DNA of 64,000 bases, from NCBI RefSeq assembly GCF_028476545.1, contig NW_026732380.1:245001-309000 (forward strand). The letters run 5' to 3'. Made by a program: the position numbers and the translations under genes. Below the pieces are notes generated by a model. That model ran no database searches, had not been told where the DNA came from, and saw only the letters and a program-made list of their open reading frames with translations. Of the stretch, positions 23,346-35,308 are shown piece by piece (position 1 is the first letter of the stretch; every line of letters starts with the position of its first letter). Source of the stretch: Physella acuta (lineage: Eukaryota; Mollusca; Gastropoda; Physidae).

Positions 23346-24090
23346 AGATTTAACTTCAAACGATAACTCTTGATCAATACCTCGACAAGAGTTGTTGTTC
23401 CTGCAGCTAAAAGAAATTGTCACAAAAATTGTCACAAAAAGAAATTGTCACAAATCGCCTTGCAAATTTGACGAGAAATTCTAACTACGGCAGAAAGCCG
23501 AACAGAACCAAATGTAGAATCAAATTCTTGATCCAAGTCTTTGATTCCAAATTGAAATTTTAAAACGTTTTCAGCGCTCGAAAAGTGCCGTGATAAAAGA
23601 TTGTTGGAGCCTTTCAAGTCAATGTTCTGGAACTTTGGCATATTGGAGTTTGGTTCGGTCAATACATTTGACATAGGTTTGTTTTATCTTTTCAAATTTC
23701 TGGTCAACAATTCATTCATACGGCTGATTCAGGGATGGAACACAACATGTAACATGTAGCTTACAAGGCTAAAAAATATTGTTTGAGTGATTAGCTATTT
23801 ACTTAATAAAACAATGGACTTTTTCACAAATATGACGAAAAATATTTTTTGCTGCTAGTACAACACATTAAATTTAATGTTTTTGTTAGTTATAAAAATT
23901 ATGAAAATAGGTGTTAAAAGTTAAATAGAAATCAACAAGATATATTGCTAGTTCAGAAGTTCTTTAGCCAAGTGTCCAGTCCTCTTGTTGTTTATTAATA
24001 GCCGCATAGCATAACTATAGTGCAAAGGTTGATATTTATCTCCAGCTTCCAACTGATGTTGTTATAAATTATTTAATCATGTGTAATCGC
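23346..24090. other. AT-rich unique stretch
   Basis: No gene, repeat or signal recognised. It leads directly into the 15-base array. Confidence 0.6.
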
Positions 24091-24095
24091 TTGTT

Positions 24096-25768
24096 TACAA
24101 CTTGATGGTTTATAACTTGATGGTTTACAACTTGATGGTTTACAACTTGATGGTTTATAACTTGATGGTTTACAACTTGATGGTTTACAACTTGATGGTT
24201 TACAACTTGATGGTTTACAACTTGATGGTTTATAACTTGAAGGTTTATAACTTGATGGTTTACAACTTGATGGTTTACAACTTGATGGTTTATAACTTGA
24301 TGGTTTACAACTTGATGGTTTACAACTTGATGGTTTACAACTTGATGGTTTACAACTTGAAGGTTTATAACTTGATGGTTTATAACTTGATGGTTTACAA
24401 CTTGATGGTTTACAACTTGATGGTTTACAACTTGATGGTTTACAACTTGATGGTTTACAACTTGAAGGTTTACAACTTGATGGTTTACAACTTGATGGTT
24501 TACAACTTGATGGTTTATAACTTGATGGTTTACAACTTGATGGTTTACAACTTGATGGTTTACAACTTGATGGTTTACAACTTGATGGTTTACAACTTGA
24601 TGGTTTATAACTTGAAGGTTTATAACTTGATGGTTTACAACTTGATGGTTTACAACTTGATGGTTTATAACTTGATGGTTTACAACTTGATGGTTTACAA
24701 CTTGATGGTTTACAACTTGATGGTTTACAACTTGATGGTTTACAACTTGATGGTTTACAACTTGATGGTTTACAACTTGATGGTTTACAACTTGATGGTT
24801 TACAACTTGATGGTTTACAACTTGATGGTTTATAACTTGAAGGTTTATAACTTGATGGTTTACAACTTGATGGTTTACAACTTGATGGTTTATAACTTGA
24901 TGGTTTACAACTTGATGGTTTACAACTTGATGGTTTACAACTTGATGGTTTATAACTTGATGGTTTACAACTTGAAGGTTTATAACTTGATGGTTTACAA
25001 CTTGAAGGTTTATAACTTGATGGTTTACAACTTGAAGGTTTATAACTTGATGGTTTACAACTTGAAGGTTTATAACTTGATGGTTTACAACTTGAAGGTT
25101 TATAACTTGATGGTTTACAACTTGAAGGTTTATAACTTGATGGTTTACAACTTGAAGGTTTATAACTTGATGGTTTACAACTTTAAGGTTTATAACTTGA
25201 TGGTTTACAACTTGAAGGTTTATAACTTGATGGTTTACAACTTGAAGGTTTATACCTTGATGGTTTACAACTTGAAGGTTTATAACTTGATGGTTTACAA
25301 CTTGAAGGTTTATAACTTGATGGTTTACAACTTGAAGGTTTATAACTTGATGGTTTACAGCTTGAAGGTTTATAACTTGATGGTTTACAACTTGAAGGTT
25401 TATAACTTGATGGTTTACAACTTGAAGGTTTATAACTTGATGGTTTACAACTTGAAGGTTTATAACTTGATGGTTTACAACTTGAATGTTTATAACTTGA
25501 TGGTTTACAACTTGAAGGTTTATAACTTGATGGTTTACAACTTGAAGGTTTATAACTTGATGGTTTACAACTTGAAGGTTTATAACTTGATGGTTTACAA
25601 CTTGAAGGTTTATAACTTGATGGTTTACAACTTGAAGGTTTATAACTTGATGGTTTACAACTTGAAGGTTTATAACTTGATGGTTTACAACTTGATGGTT
25701 TACAACTTGATGGTTTACAACTTGATGGTTTACAACTTGATGGTTTATAACTTGATGGTTTACAACTT
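24096..25768. repeat. 1.7-kb minisatellite, 15-bp unit (30-bp in right half)
   Basis: About 111 copies of 'tggtttacaacttga'. From about 24950 to 25690 two variants alternate strictly (gatggtttacaactt / gaaggtttataactt), so the period doubles to 30 bases. The unit is a multiple of three, and so both strands are open for about 600 codons. These frames (VYNLM, NHQVV, KPSSC) are not genes. Confidence 0.97.
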
Positions 25769-25904
25769 GAACGTTTACAAACAAAAAGTGACAAATTTCC
25801 TTACACAATCCATTCATCTATTTGTTGTATGTTGCCAAAGACTTGTGTTCCCACCGTACTCACACCACAATCAATATACAACTCACCAAGCCAACATACA
25901 TAAT

Positions 25905-26103
25905 CACCAATCATAGCACCCATCATAGCACCCATCATAGCACCCATCATAGCACCCTCATAGTCACCAATCATAGCATCAATCATAGCACCAATCATAG
26001 CCACCAATCATAGCACCCCATCATAGCATCCATCATAGCACCCCATCATAGCACCAATCATAGCTCCCATCATAGCACCCATCATAGCACCCATCATAGC
26101 ACC
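25905..26103. repeat. 12-bp minisatellite (CATCATAGCACC)n
   Basis: About 16 copies of 'catcatagcacc' with small variants. Confidence 0.92.
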
Positions 26104-26740
26104 ACACGCTCCACTACACACCAGCTTTCAGCACACACGCACACCCCACGTGACCTTTGAAACACATTAGATCGTCCATTACAAAAGGTGGGAAAAATCA
26201 ATTTGTGTGCTTGCATTCTCCATTCTTGCCAAAACAATGGGCGGGGTCCCAGGGGGATTCCCCTAGTGTACGGCCCATCACGTGAGCCCAACCATGCGTT
26301 AATGCGAGAGACCCTCGAGTACGAGCTTGTATCAGAAATGGCGATCTCGTTCTTGGCTATCATGGACTAGGATCTAAAGTTGCCAGATACGTTTTGTTGA
26401 AGACAGGCCAACTCATTTTAAACACGTGCCAATATGGCAATACAAAAATATTTTCCCATACGCCGCACAATACTAGCTAAAATAACAAAAATCTGCAGCG
26501 TTCTTCATCCAATCTAAATACTGAAATAATTATTTTACGCTAGAAATACCCTGATAATTAATTTTTTTCTTTAAAAAAACGGATATTTAAAATAACTTTT
26601 TAAGGGTAACGGCTGATGTTTTGTGTATCTTATTGTTGACATAAACAATCTAACTTGTTGTGTGATAGTGAATTATGTTCATCAGGAGCTTCAGGCTGAA
26701 ACCACAAGACGGGCTGCAAGACGAGTCGCGTTGAGAATAT
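26104..26740. other. Unique stretch
   Basis: Single-copy sequence. Open frames of 60-89 codons overlap at 26094-26370 on both strands, but no domain or splice site supports them. Confidence 0.55.
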
Positions 26741-27495
26741 GGCACAGGACAGAGGGCTCTGGAGATCTTTGGTTGGTGGCCCATACCCCAGCAGGACAGA
26801 GGACTCTGGAGATCTTTGGTTGGCGGCCCATACTCCAGCAGGACAGAGGACTCTGGAGATCTTTGGTTGGCGGCCCATACTCCAGCAGGACAGAGGACTC
26901 TGGAGATCTTTGGTTGGTGGCCCATACCCCAGCAGGACAGAGGACTCTGATCTTTGGTTGGTGGCCCATACCCCAGCAGGACAGAGGACTCTGGAGATCT
27001 TTGGTTGGCGGCCCATACCCCAGCAGGACAGAGGACTCTGGAGATCTTTGTTCGGCGGCCCATACCCCAGCAGGACAGAGGACTCTGGAGATCTTTGTTT
27101 GGCGGCCCATACTCCAGCAGGATAGAGGGCTCTGAAGATCTTTGGTTGGTGGCCCATACCCCAGCAGGACAGAGGACTCTGATCTTTGGTTGGTGGCCCA
27201 TACCCCAGCAGGACAGAGGACTCTGGAGATCTTTGGTTGGCGGCCCATACCCCAGCAGGACAGAGGACTCTGGAGATCTTTGTTCGGCGGCCCATACCCC
27301 AGCAGGACAGAGGACTCTGGAGATCTTTGTTTGGCGGCCCATACTCCAGCAGGATAGAGGGCTCTGAAGATCTTTGGTTGGTGGCCCATACCCCAGCAGG
27401 ACAGAGGACTCTTAAGATCCCTGGTTGGCGGCCCATACCCCAGCAGGGTAGAGGACTCTGGAGATCTTTGGTTGGTGGCCCATACCCCATCAAAT
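26741..27495. repeat. 47-bp minisatellite with 232-bp higher-order repeat
   Basis: About 16 copies of a 47-base unit with 'ggacagaggactctggagat' and 'ggcggcccata'. A shorter variant (ctctgatctttgg) recurs 232 bases apart (about 26945 and 27177), and the five-unit block after it is repeated. Frames on both strands are repeat artefacts. Unlike most arrays here, this one is GC-balanced and CpG-containing. Confidence 0.95.
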
Positions 27496-27780
27496 ATGAT
27501 GGGCAGTGATGATTTGTCTTAGATACTGTAGTGGTCGTTTTAATAAAGACATTCAAAATTTAAAAAAAAAACCTACCAGACACTAGTAACACCGCGTTTA
27601 AACTTGCGACATGTATACGTCTATCAATAAGTGGAAATTCTCTACATTTTGTTTCTTGATGCCTTTCAGATAACAATTTTTAATTAATTTTAATAAATAC
27701 TCTAATGCTTTCAGCCTTAAATCTGAATAAGCGATAATTCCAAACCGACTCATGAGGTCAACAATTTCTGATTTTTTTTA
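27496..27780 (+). repeat. Dispersed ~280-bp repeat, copy 1
   Basis: Shares long blocks with 35309-35585, including 'gggcagtgatgattt', 'ttgatgcctttcagataaca' and 'aatgctttcagccttaaatc'. It starts exactly where the 47-base array ends. It carries AATAAA-like motifs but no open frame. Class unknown, possibly a non-autonomous element. Confidence 0.85.
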
Positions 27781-28904
27781 AATTTTTGTTGAGGTTCCAT
27801 CAAATCTTTTCATGTCCAAGACTCTCTGGCACATAGAACTTGTCTCGATCTAAAACACTCGTGGGTATCGATATCTATAAATCCGCCTGTCTGATATCGA
27901 TTATTCTATAATCCGCCTGCCGGGTATCGATTCGTTTTTAATCCCCCCTGTCAGGAATCGATTATCTGATAATCCGCCTATGTCAGGTTTGATTATAATC
28001 TTAATCCGCCTGCTTAAAGCATCAAATGTTTTATTCCGTATCCAGTGGTCGTGTGTTCACTGGACCGTGACGCACGATACCGTGTCACGTGACTGCTCGC
28101 GCGATGCACGGCAGATGCACGTGTTGTTGACATTTGACATTTGACATTTGACATTTGTATGCTGGCGCAGGTGACTCGCACATCATTACGTCATCTAACC
28201 AACATCTCATCACAACACGTTACATAAATAAACCAAAACCACCAGAGTTTCTTTCAGGCATCTCCTGGGGGAGGGGGGTAGTGCCGCACCCTCCCCTCTC
28301 CTCCCCGTGAAGTCTATTCCACCCCCCCCCCCCTTAAACGAAATAGAATTTATATTTTTTCACCAGTTTCCGCTCTCCTCCCTTTAGGAATTTAGTCCGC
28401 CCCCCCCCCCCCCCGAAATTTTTAAAGTACTAAGTATCCCCTCCCTCCCCGTGAGACTAAAGTCTGAAAAAAAAACTTTTAAAACAACCACGATGCTTGA
28501 TAGTGTCCGTGACGTCATCTTAATTTTAATGTCAATGTTCTGAATAATCTAAAATTGCTTGAAAAAATTCACCGAAGCATCTAATTATTCAATCATCTAA
28601 AAGTTTAATTTTGCTTATAGAAGAAAATATATCCATATTGAACGGGCTAAGTAAAAACTAGTGCCTGTGTTTGTATGTGTGTTTCCCATAATGGTGTGTG
28701 TTGACGAATAGCATGGGTAACTACGCTAATGTTATTGTTATACTGTAGTCCAAACTTTCTGAGATTACAAACATTTAAAAATTTGGGATTCTATCCTCGT
28801 GATTTTATTTTTAAAATTAATTAAACTTTAGAGCTGCTATATCTGACAGTGTGTTGGTATCCTGTTTAAAAATCTCACCAAACAAACTGGTTCACGCTTA
28901 ATAA
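27781..28904. other. Unique stretch with E-box and C runs
   Basis: Contains repeated 'aatccgcctg(t/c)c' phrases (27885-28012), GTCACGTGAC (28084-28093), GCACGTGT (28117-28124), a short 'gacattt' repeat (28128-28158), and several C runs near 28260-28450. No gene was recognised. Confidence 0.6.
28084..28124. promoter_or_regulatory. E-box pair including a palindromic CLEAR/USF-type site
   Basis: GTCACGTGAC is the palindromic core for bHLH-zip factors of USF/TFE type. A second site (GCACGTGT) follows 32 bases later in locally CpG-rich sequence. Function is inferred from motif only. Confidence 0.35.
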
Positions 28905-28906
28905 AT

Positions 28907-29220
28907 CACAATTAAATTTATAACCAAGAATAAATGCCGCAAATAAATAATACTTAAATATACTATTACGGAGTTAAAAAGAGCTTAATGGAATCATAAT
29001 TAAATTTGTAATCAAGAATTAATACCGCAAATAAATAATAATTAAACAACTACTACGGATTTAAAAAGAGCTTAATGGAATCATAATTACATTTATAATA
29101 AAAAAAATTAATATTAATTAATAATAAATAATAATTAATTATACTAATAGGGTTTAATTGAATCAGAAATTAAATTTGTAATCAAGAATAAATACGCAAA
29201 TAAATAATAATTAAACATAT
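28907..29220. repeat. ~87-bp tandem repeat, about 3.7 diverged copies
   Basis: Copies share 'aattaaatttgtaatcaaga', 'gcaaataaataataatt' and 'aaaaagagcttaatggaat'. The third copy is the most decayed. AT-rich, no coding capacity. Confidence 0.85.
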
Positions 29221-29994
29221 TCCCTTTGGTATAAAAAAAAAACTAACTGGATAATAACTGTTTGAAATATTTATATGTATTGATCGTATGCCGCAATCTA
29301 ATTTTCTCTGGAATGTTCTAGCGAGTAGCAGATCTAAGCGTGGCCAATATCCGGTCTATAGACCACAGTTGCACACGCTAATCCGAGATGAAAGCTTGAT
29401 TCATTTTACTTTCACTTCGTCGTTGATAAAAAAAAAAAAGAAAAAAAAATTGACTGATTAATATTTTATCCCTGCCTGTTTCAACCTAATGAAAAAATCG
29501 CTTTTCTATAGAGTAGGTTCATACACGATCACAAACATGACGATATTAACCTGAAAATAACATTGGGCATTGTATTAAATACTATAACCATTGGCGTAGG
29601 TAATAATTTGGCAAGGGTGGCTTTTCTAAATACATAATATGTTGTTTTTATAACATTCAAAATTTGCAAAACTGTCTACTTTTCTGGTAGACATTACAGG
29701 CCTTACAGGGGGGTAAGTGAACAGGGGAGATAAGAGGTACGTCTTTATATGTTGGGGGGTTGTCTATTACCCTCTAGTTCAGGCTGTTACTAAGGTGTAA
29801 GGATGGTTTAATGAGTACTGTACAGTAAAGTTTTGATCTAGTTGTCACTTTTGGTTAAGCTGTTTTGTGTTCCATAAGATAAGCTTTAAAATGTAACACT
29901 GAACTACCTTACGTTTAAAAATATTTTTTTTTAATCAGAAAATCAGAAAATATAACAAACAATTAAGTTGGTGTACAAATAAGTACACGGGCGT
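29221..29994. other. Unique AT-rich stretch
   Basis: No gene or repeat family recognised. Confidence 0.6.
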
Positions 29995-30235
29995 AAGGTG
30001 GTGCAAGTTTGGTGTGTACGTACAATACTGATGCATTTGGTACAAGTTATGTATACTTCGTGTGTACAACAGTGACACATACGGTACAAGTTCTGTACAC
30101 TTTGTGTGTACAATACTGACACATACGGTACAAGTTCTGTACACTTTGTGTGTAAAACAGTGACACATACGGTACAAGTTCTGTATACTTCGTGTGTACA
30201 AGTTGTGTACACTTCGTGTGTTTGTACCAGACTAG
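29995..30235. repeat. 44-bp minisatellite
   Basis: About five copies; 'acggtacaagttctgtac' recurs at 30081, 30125 and 30169. The unit contains the near-palindrome gtacaagttctgtac. Confidence 0.9.
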
Positions 30236-30824
30236 CACACGAGAAATAGTTCTACGACTGGAGGGTTTAAACTAGACGTCTGTGTACTGCCAGTACATGA
30301 GTGGGTGGGATATCTGGTGTAACATTAATAACGGTCACTAGAGCAGATGAAGTGGAGTTCATCTCTGTCAGAATAAACACAACACATTAACACCAAACAC
30401 AACACCTTATCACCAAACACAACACCATAACACCAAACACAACACTATAACACCAAACATACACTGTGACACCAATCATCTAAACCACAGGATGCTATCT
30501 CCCCCCCCCCCCCTCCACTCCACCCCCCCCCCCCCCTCGGGCCACCAATCGTTTGTTACACAATTAAGTCGTGCATTAACGACAATTACTGCACAGTTTG
30601 TCAATGCATTAACTCTAATTGCTCTTGTATACAACAACATCACAAGTTAACACGAAGACACACACTGCTAAATTTATCACACAGCTAATGACGTCACGAC
30701 CTACAACAAGATATGGGATGTTTCTACAGATGGGATAATGTTACACAGTTATAGGACTTGGGTCAGTGATAGTTTCAAATTAAAATCTTTTTTATAATAG
30801 AGTTAGTTTTATAGTGTATTTAAT
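30236..30824. repeat. Unique stretch with 22-bp repeat and C runs
   Basis: Holds about five copies of a unit like 'aacaccataacaccaaacac' (30368-30465) and two long C runs (30500-30536). No gene recognised. Confidence 0.65.
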
Positions 30825-31025
30825 GGCGGCGTGGTCGATTGGTAGAGCGTTTGTTTGCTAACCAAAGGGTCTGGAGTTGGGGTCAAGACTTGAGTCCGTA
30901 TGACGTCGCTGAGTTCACCCAGCTCTGATGGGTACCTGGCTCGCGTTTTGGAAGTAAAGACCCCGGACAAAGTGCTGACGACACTATCTTTTCATATGAC
31001 GAGCTCACATGTGAACTCTACTTCA
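30825..31025 (+). mobile_element. tRNA-derived SINE
   Basis: The head 'ggcggcgtggtcgattggta' continues 'gagcg' and reads like a tRNA D-arm/A box, followed by an anticodon-arm-like 'ttgctaaccaaagg'. The body has 'gagttcacccagctctgatg' then 'ggtacctggc', and the tail has 'gtgctgacgacact' and 'gtgaactctacttca'. Fragments with the same body occur at 20375, 37430 and 46990. It is typical of gastropod tRNA-SINEs; the B box is decayed. Confidence 0.7.
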
Positions 31026-31470
31026 GCAGTCCATTGGACCGTAATGTTCGAAAGGATACTTTTCTTTACTATAAAAAGTTTAACTTCAAAGCTTTTCAGA
31101 AAAAAAAGTAAAAAGTGGGGATTATTATCTAGAAAAACTGAGTTATTCTGGCCATAACGCTAAGTCCTTAAATGGGCTACACAATCCATATCTTTACACG
31201 ATGTGTTTTAAATTTGTTTGCACTTCATGGCTTTATATTAAAGTGTTGCCCAATCATGTTTTCAAGTCGCTGTTTCCATTCACAACTTTTGTGCGTTCAT
31301 TCGCCACTTTACCATATAATCTGGCTGAAAAAATTATGGCTAGACTACACATTTTAAAGCTTGCAAACTGTACAAGAAGGTGAAGTAGAGTTTACCGATT
31401 TTAGTTTCGGTTGATATATGAGGGAAATACACCAACAAACAATTGTATTTTTCTAACGATGTAACTTTCT
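31026..31470. other. Unique stretch
   Basis: Open frames of 60-61 codons overlap here without recognisable domains. It ends with 'ggtgaagtagagtttacc' (31379-31396), the inverse of the SINE tail at 31011. Confidence 0.55.
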
Positions 31471-31471
31471 A

Positions 31472-31880
31472 GAACCGGAAGTGGACGCCCACTTGCAACA
31501 GGCTTATCCTATAGCCCCCCCCCCCAATAACCGGAAGTGGACGCCCACTTGCAACAGGCTTATCCTATAGCCCCCCCCCCCAATAACCGGAAGTGGACGC
31601 CCACTTGCAATAGGCTTATCCTATAGCCCCACTACAACCGGAAGTGGACGCCCACTTGTAACAGGATTATCCAACAGCCCCACTAGAACCGGAAGTGGAC
31701 GCCCACTTGTAACAGGATTATCCAACAGCCCCACTAGAACCGGAAGTGGACGCCCACTTGTAACAGGATTATCCAACAGCCCCACTAGAACCGGAAGTGG
31801 ACGCCCACTTGTAACAGGATTATCCAACAGCCCCAGTAGAACCGGAAGTGGACGCCCACTTGCAACAGGCTTACGTTGGA
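31472..31880. repeat. Tandem 51/56-bp repeat carrying eight ETS sites
   Basis: Eight copies start (CCGG) at 31475, 31531, 31587, 31638, 31689, 31740, 31791 and 31842. Every one keeps ACCGGAAGTGGACGCCCACT unchanged, while the rest of the unit varies. The first two units are longer because of a C run. ACCGGAAGTG is the high-affinity ETS/GABP site, and AAGTGG-4-CCACTT forms an inverted repeat around it. Confidence 0.95.
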
Positions 31881-32614
31881 TCGATGACACGTCTCACCTA
31901 TCTATAAAACAAAGACCACCGATAATGGAGGGACGAATGCTACATGTTAATTCTCTCCCCTGGGCATGGAAAAAATGATCGTGTAGTGTTTGTGATCAGC
32001 AATGCTACCCCCCCCCACTCCTACCCCACCCCCTCTCCACCTCTACCATACACATGGCTTCCAACGGGTACCACGTGATAGGGGAATGAATTATTAAAAC
32101 TGTAAGTAGAGAAGGGAAAGGGAGACAATAACTTTAAGGGCAGTAACTAGGTTTTTAATCCCGTGGCTGCTACGTTCAAAGATGAGGCAACAGGGCATCA
32201 CATAGGGTGGGTGGTTTTTTTAATTCATTTTCACACTGGGTGGTTTCTTGTGTGGGTTTTTTTTTTCAACATCTCACAGGGTTCAGTGAAAACATCAGGG
32301 TTCAGTGACAACATCAGGGTTCTGTGATCTAAAACCCTGTGTTATAACCCTAGCTGCAACAATAATTGGGATTTTGTGACGACTTTCAGAGTTGAGTGAC
32401 ATCTTTAGGGTTCATTGACAACCTTAGGGTTTAGTGACAAAATCAGGGTTCGGTAACTGGTTTGGGATGAAGCACACTCTCGTGATTAAATTGGGCTTCA
32501 TGGGTTTAAACAAAGCAAAATTAAAACTAAATATAAAACTAAAGCATATCTTCTGATACAAGTTTTCATATTGGATTTTTTCGCAAATATAGGAGACACG
32601 TCAAGTATGAAAGT
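31881..32614. repeat. Unique stretch with degenerate 'agggttcagtgacaacatc' repeat
   Basis: At 32270-32460, about eight imperfect ~20-base copies of an 'agggttcagtgacaacatc' type motif. The rest is unique with one C run near 32010. Confidence 0.65.
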
Positions 32615-33620
32615 TAATATTGTATTGAATGACCATTGAATGGCATTCCCTAGTGCAGGGGTCTCCAAACTACGGCCCGCGGGCCGGATGCGGCCCGCGA
32701 GGTCCTCTCATCCGGCCCGCCGAGATCTTTTTGTCTAAGGAAAAATCGTTTGTTGGTGATGGCTGAGGAACTTTGCCCAGAAAAATCAAAGACATGCTTG
32801 GAAGAAACTGGCCCCCGAACTGAAATTTGATAGTTAATGCGGCCCTCGGATTGAAAAGTTTGGAGACCCCTGCCCCTAGTGTATTGAATGACCATTAAAT
32901 GGCATTCCCTAATGTGTTGAATGACCATTCCCTAGTGTGTTGAATGACCAGTCCCTAGTGTGTTGAATGGCATTCTCTAGTGTGTTGAATGACCATTCCC
33001 TAGTGTGTTGAATGACCAGTCCCAAGTGTGTTAAATGACCAGTCCCTAGTGTGTTGAATGACCATTCCCTAGTGTGTTGAATGACCATTCCCTAGTGTGT
33101 TGAATGACCAGTACCTAGTGTGTTGAATGACCAGTCCCTAGTGTGTTGAATGACCATTCCCAAGTGTGTTGAATGACCAGTCCCTAGTGTGTTGAATGAC
33201 CAGTCCCTAGTGTGTTGAATGACCAGTCCCTACTGTATTGAATGACCATTCCCAGTGTGTTAAATGACCAGTCCCTAGTGTGTTAAATGACCAGTCCCTA
33301 GTGTGTTGAATGACCAGTCCCTAGTGTGTTAAATGACCAGTCCCTAGTGTGTTAAATGACCAGTCCCTAGTGTGTTGAATGACCAGTCCCTAGTGTGTTG
33401 AATGACCATTCCCAAGTGTGTTAAATGACCAGTCCCTAGTGTGTTGAATGACCAGTCCCTAGTGTGTTAAATGACCATTCCCTAGTGTGTTAAATGACCA
33501 GTCCCTAGTGTGTTGAATGACCAGTCTCTAGTGTGTTAAATGACCAGTCTCTAGTGTGTTGACTGACCAGTCCCTAGTGTGTTAAATGACCAGTCCCTAG
33601 TGTGTTAAATGACCAGTCCC
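32615..33620. repeat. 23-bp minisatellite split by a MITE
   Basis: About 33 copies of 'ccctagtgtgttgaatgacc' plus three bases. The main array is 32873-33620. A short diverged stub (32615-32655) lies on the other side of the inserted MITE at 32656-32872. Variants gaat/taaat and cagt/catt recur in blocks. Confidence 0.95.
32656..32872. mobile_element. 217-bp hAT-like MITE inside a minisatellite
   Basis: Ends read CAGGGGTCTCCAAAC and GTTTGGAGACCCCTG, perfect over at least 15 bases. Flanks share CCCTAGTG (one base of slip at the right edge), consistent with an 8-base target duplication. Internal 'acggcccgcgggccggatg' and 'gcggcccgcgaggtc' are typical of hAT non-autonomous elements. No transposase. 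Confidence 0.85.
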
Positions 33621-34305
33621 CTACAGACTATTCTAGAAATGCTCTCTGGTGAACTACACTAAACTTCCCACAAGGGGACAAAACTCTCACTAAATTAAAG
33701 ATTACATTTATAACCATAGGTTTAACCCGCGTCCTGTTTCTAAACCAAAAATACCAAACACATAATGAAATTTTATTTTATATTTCAACTTGACACTGTG
33801 ATGGTCAAATGTCTATAGCTATATATATATATATTTGTTAATTATTAAATAGTGAAACATTTGACGTTGACATATGAAGCTATCAGTGACTTGGTAGAGA
33901 TGGGAGTACAGACGTAGGAGGGGGGGGGAGGGGGGGGGTAGAAAAGACATGTTGTAAGAAGGCACTGTGTAAGGTGGGTCGGTGGGTGGGTTAAATAAAT
34001 GAAATATTTATTGGGTGGGTAAGTAGGTGGGTGTGGGGATGTGTGTGTGGCTGGTTGATTTGATGAGAGGGTAAAAAGAATTAAATGTTCTATATAGGCG
34101 TTGTGTGGGTGGGCGAGTGTGGGTGAGTGTGGGTGTGTGGGGGCGGGTAGGTGAGAAAAATGTTCAGTTTTCCGCTGGGATTAATTCTCTAAGAGTTTGC
34201 AATAAGTTATGGCATCGTCAGCTGTACATGTGAGGTTGGTGCGTCAAGTCTGGTCAACTCCCGGGGGTGTTGTCCATTGGTTTGACGATAAGTTACGGCA
34301 GCCGT
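33621..34305. other. Unique stretch with G runs
   Basis: Unique sequence with G-rich, (gtgggt)-rich patches at 33905-34150 and a short TA tract near 33820. No gene recognised. Confidence 0.6.
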
Positions 34306-34565
34306 CCAATGGAGCCGTCTAGTCCAGCCGTACAGTGAAGCCGTCTAGTCCAGCCGTCCAATGGAGCCGTCTAGTCCAGCAGTCCAATGGAGCCGTTTAG
34401 TCCAGCCGTCCAATCGAGCCGTCTAGTCCAGCCGTCCAATGAAGCCGTCTAGTCCAGCCGTCCAATGAAGCCGTCTAGTCCAGCAGTCCAATGGAGCCGT
34501 TTAGTCCAGCCGTCCAATGGAGCCGTCTAGTCCAGCCGTCCAATGCAGCCGTCCAATAAAACCGT
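34306..34565. repeat. 26-bp minisatellite
   Basis: About ten copies of a unit with 'ccagccgtccaatggagcc' and 'gtctagt'. Confidence 0.93.
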
Positions 34566-34815
34566 CCATCGCCTACGACCAAGCTAGCGAAAGGTCCCGG
34601 CGATTAGTCTGCCTGCATCACTAACCGCCCGCTGTTTGCAGTCGACTACCCAGCGCCCGCTGTTTGCAGGCCGACCTATTGACACTGACGACTGTCTATG
34701 TGTCCCATGCGACCACTAACGCGGTGGTTAATGGTCGGGCAAACAGGGACGTGCCATTTCGCTAATGCGCTGGGTTCGATTCTCTTTTGTCTGGCGCCGT
34801 AGGTGGCACCACGTT

Positions 34816-35125
34816 ATGGGAGGTGGTGACGTGTACCACAGTACTGTGGTGTATGGTGACGTGTACCACAGTACTGTGGTGTATGATGACGTGTACCACA
34901 GTACGGGGGTGTATGGTGACGTGTAACACAGTACTGGGGTGTATGGTGACGTGTAACACAGTACGGGGGTGTATGGTGACGTGTACCACAGTACTGTGGT
35001 GTATGGTGACGTGTACCACAGTACGGGGGTGTATGGTGACGTGTACCACAGTACGGGGGTGTATGGTGACGTGTACCACAGTACGGGGGTGTATGGTGAC
35101 GTGTACCACAGTACTGGGGTGTATA
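34816..35125. repeat. 30-bp minisatellite
   Basis: About ten copies of a unit with 'gtgtatggtgacgtgtacca' and 'cagtac'. Every copy contains GACGTG. Frames on both strands are repeat artefacts. Confidence 0.95.
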
Positions 35126-35308
35126 GCACTGTGTAAATGTGGGAGTCATATATCAGAACTGTTGTTATAGCAATGTATAAATGTGGCAGGCTTATATCAG
35201 AACTGTGGTGGGAGTCTTATATCAGAACTGGGGTGGCAGTCTTATATCAGAACTGTGGTTATAGCAATGTATAAATGTGGCAGTCTTATATCAGGCGGCC
35301 AACAGTTA
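35126..35308. repeat. Short repeat of 'cttatatcagaactg'
   Basis: About four imperfect copies of 'atgtggcagtcttatatcag' with variable spacers, lying between the 30-base array and the dispersed repeat. One more copy is seen at 35590-35640. Confidence 0.8.

Noticed and set aside
24069-25916. Open frames of 582 and 604 codons on opposite strands
   Set aside because: Both are translations of a 15-base tandem repeat; no other sequence, start context or 3' signal supports a gene.
26630-27556. 308-codon - strand frame (GMGRQPKISRVLCPAG repeats)
   Set aside because: Encoded by the 47-base minisatellite; several other frames over it are equally open.
31201-31383. 60-codon frame near 31.2 kb
   Set aside because: Two overlapping frames of equal length, no domain and no splice signals.
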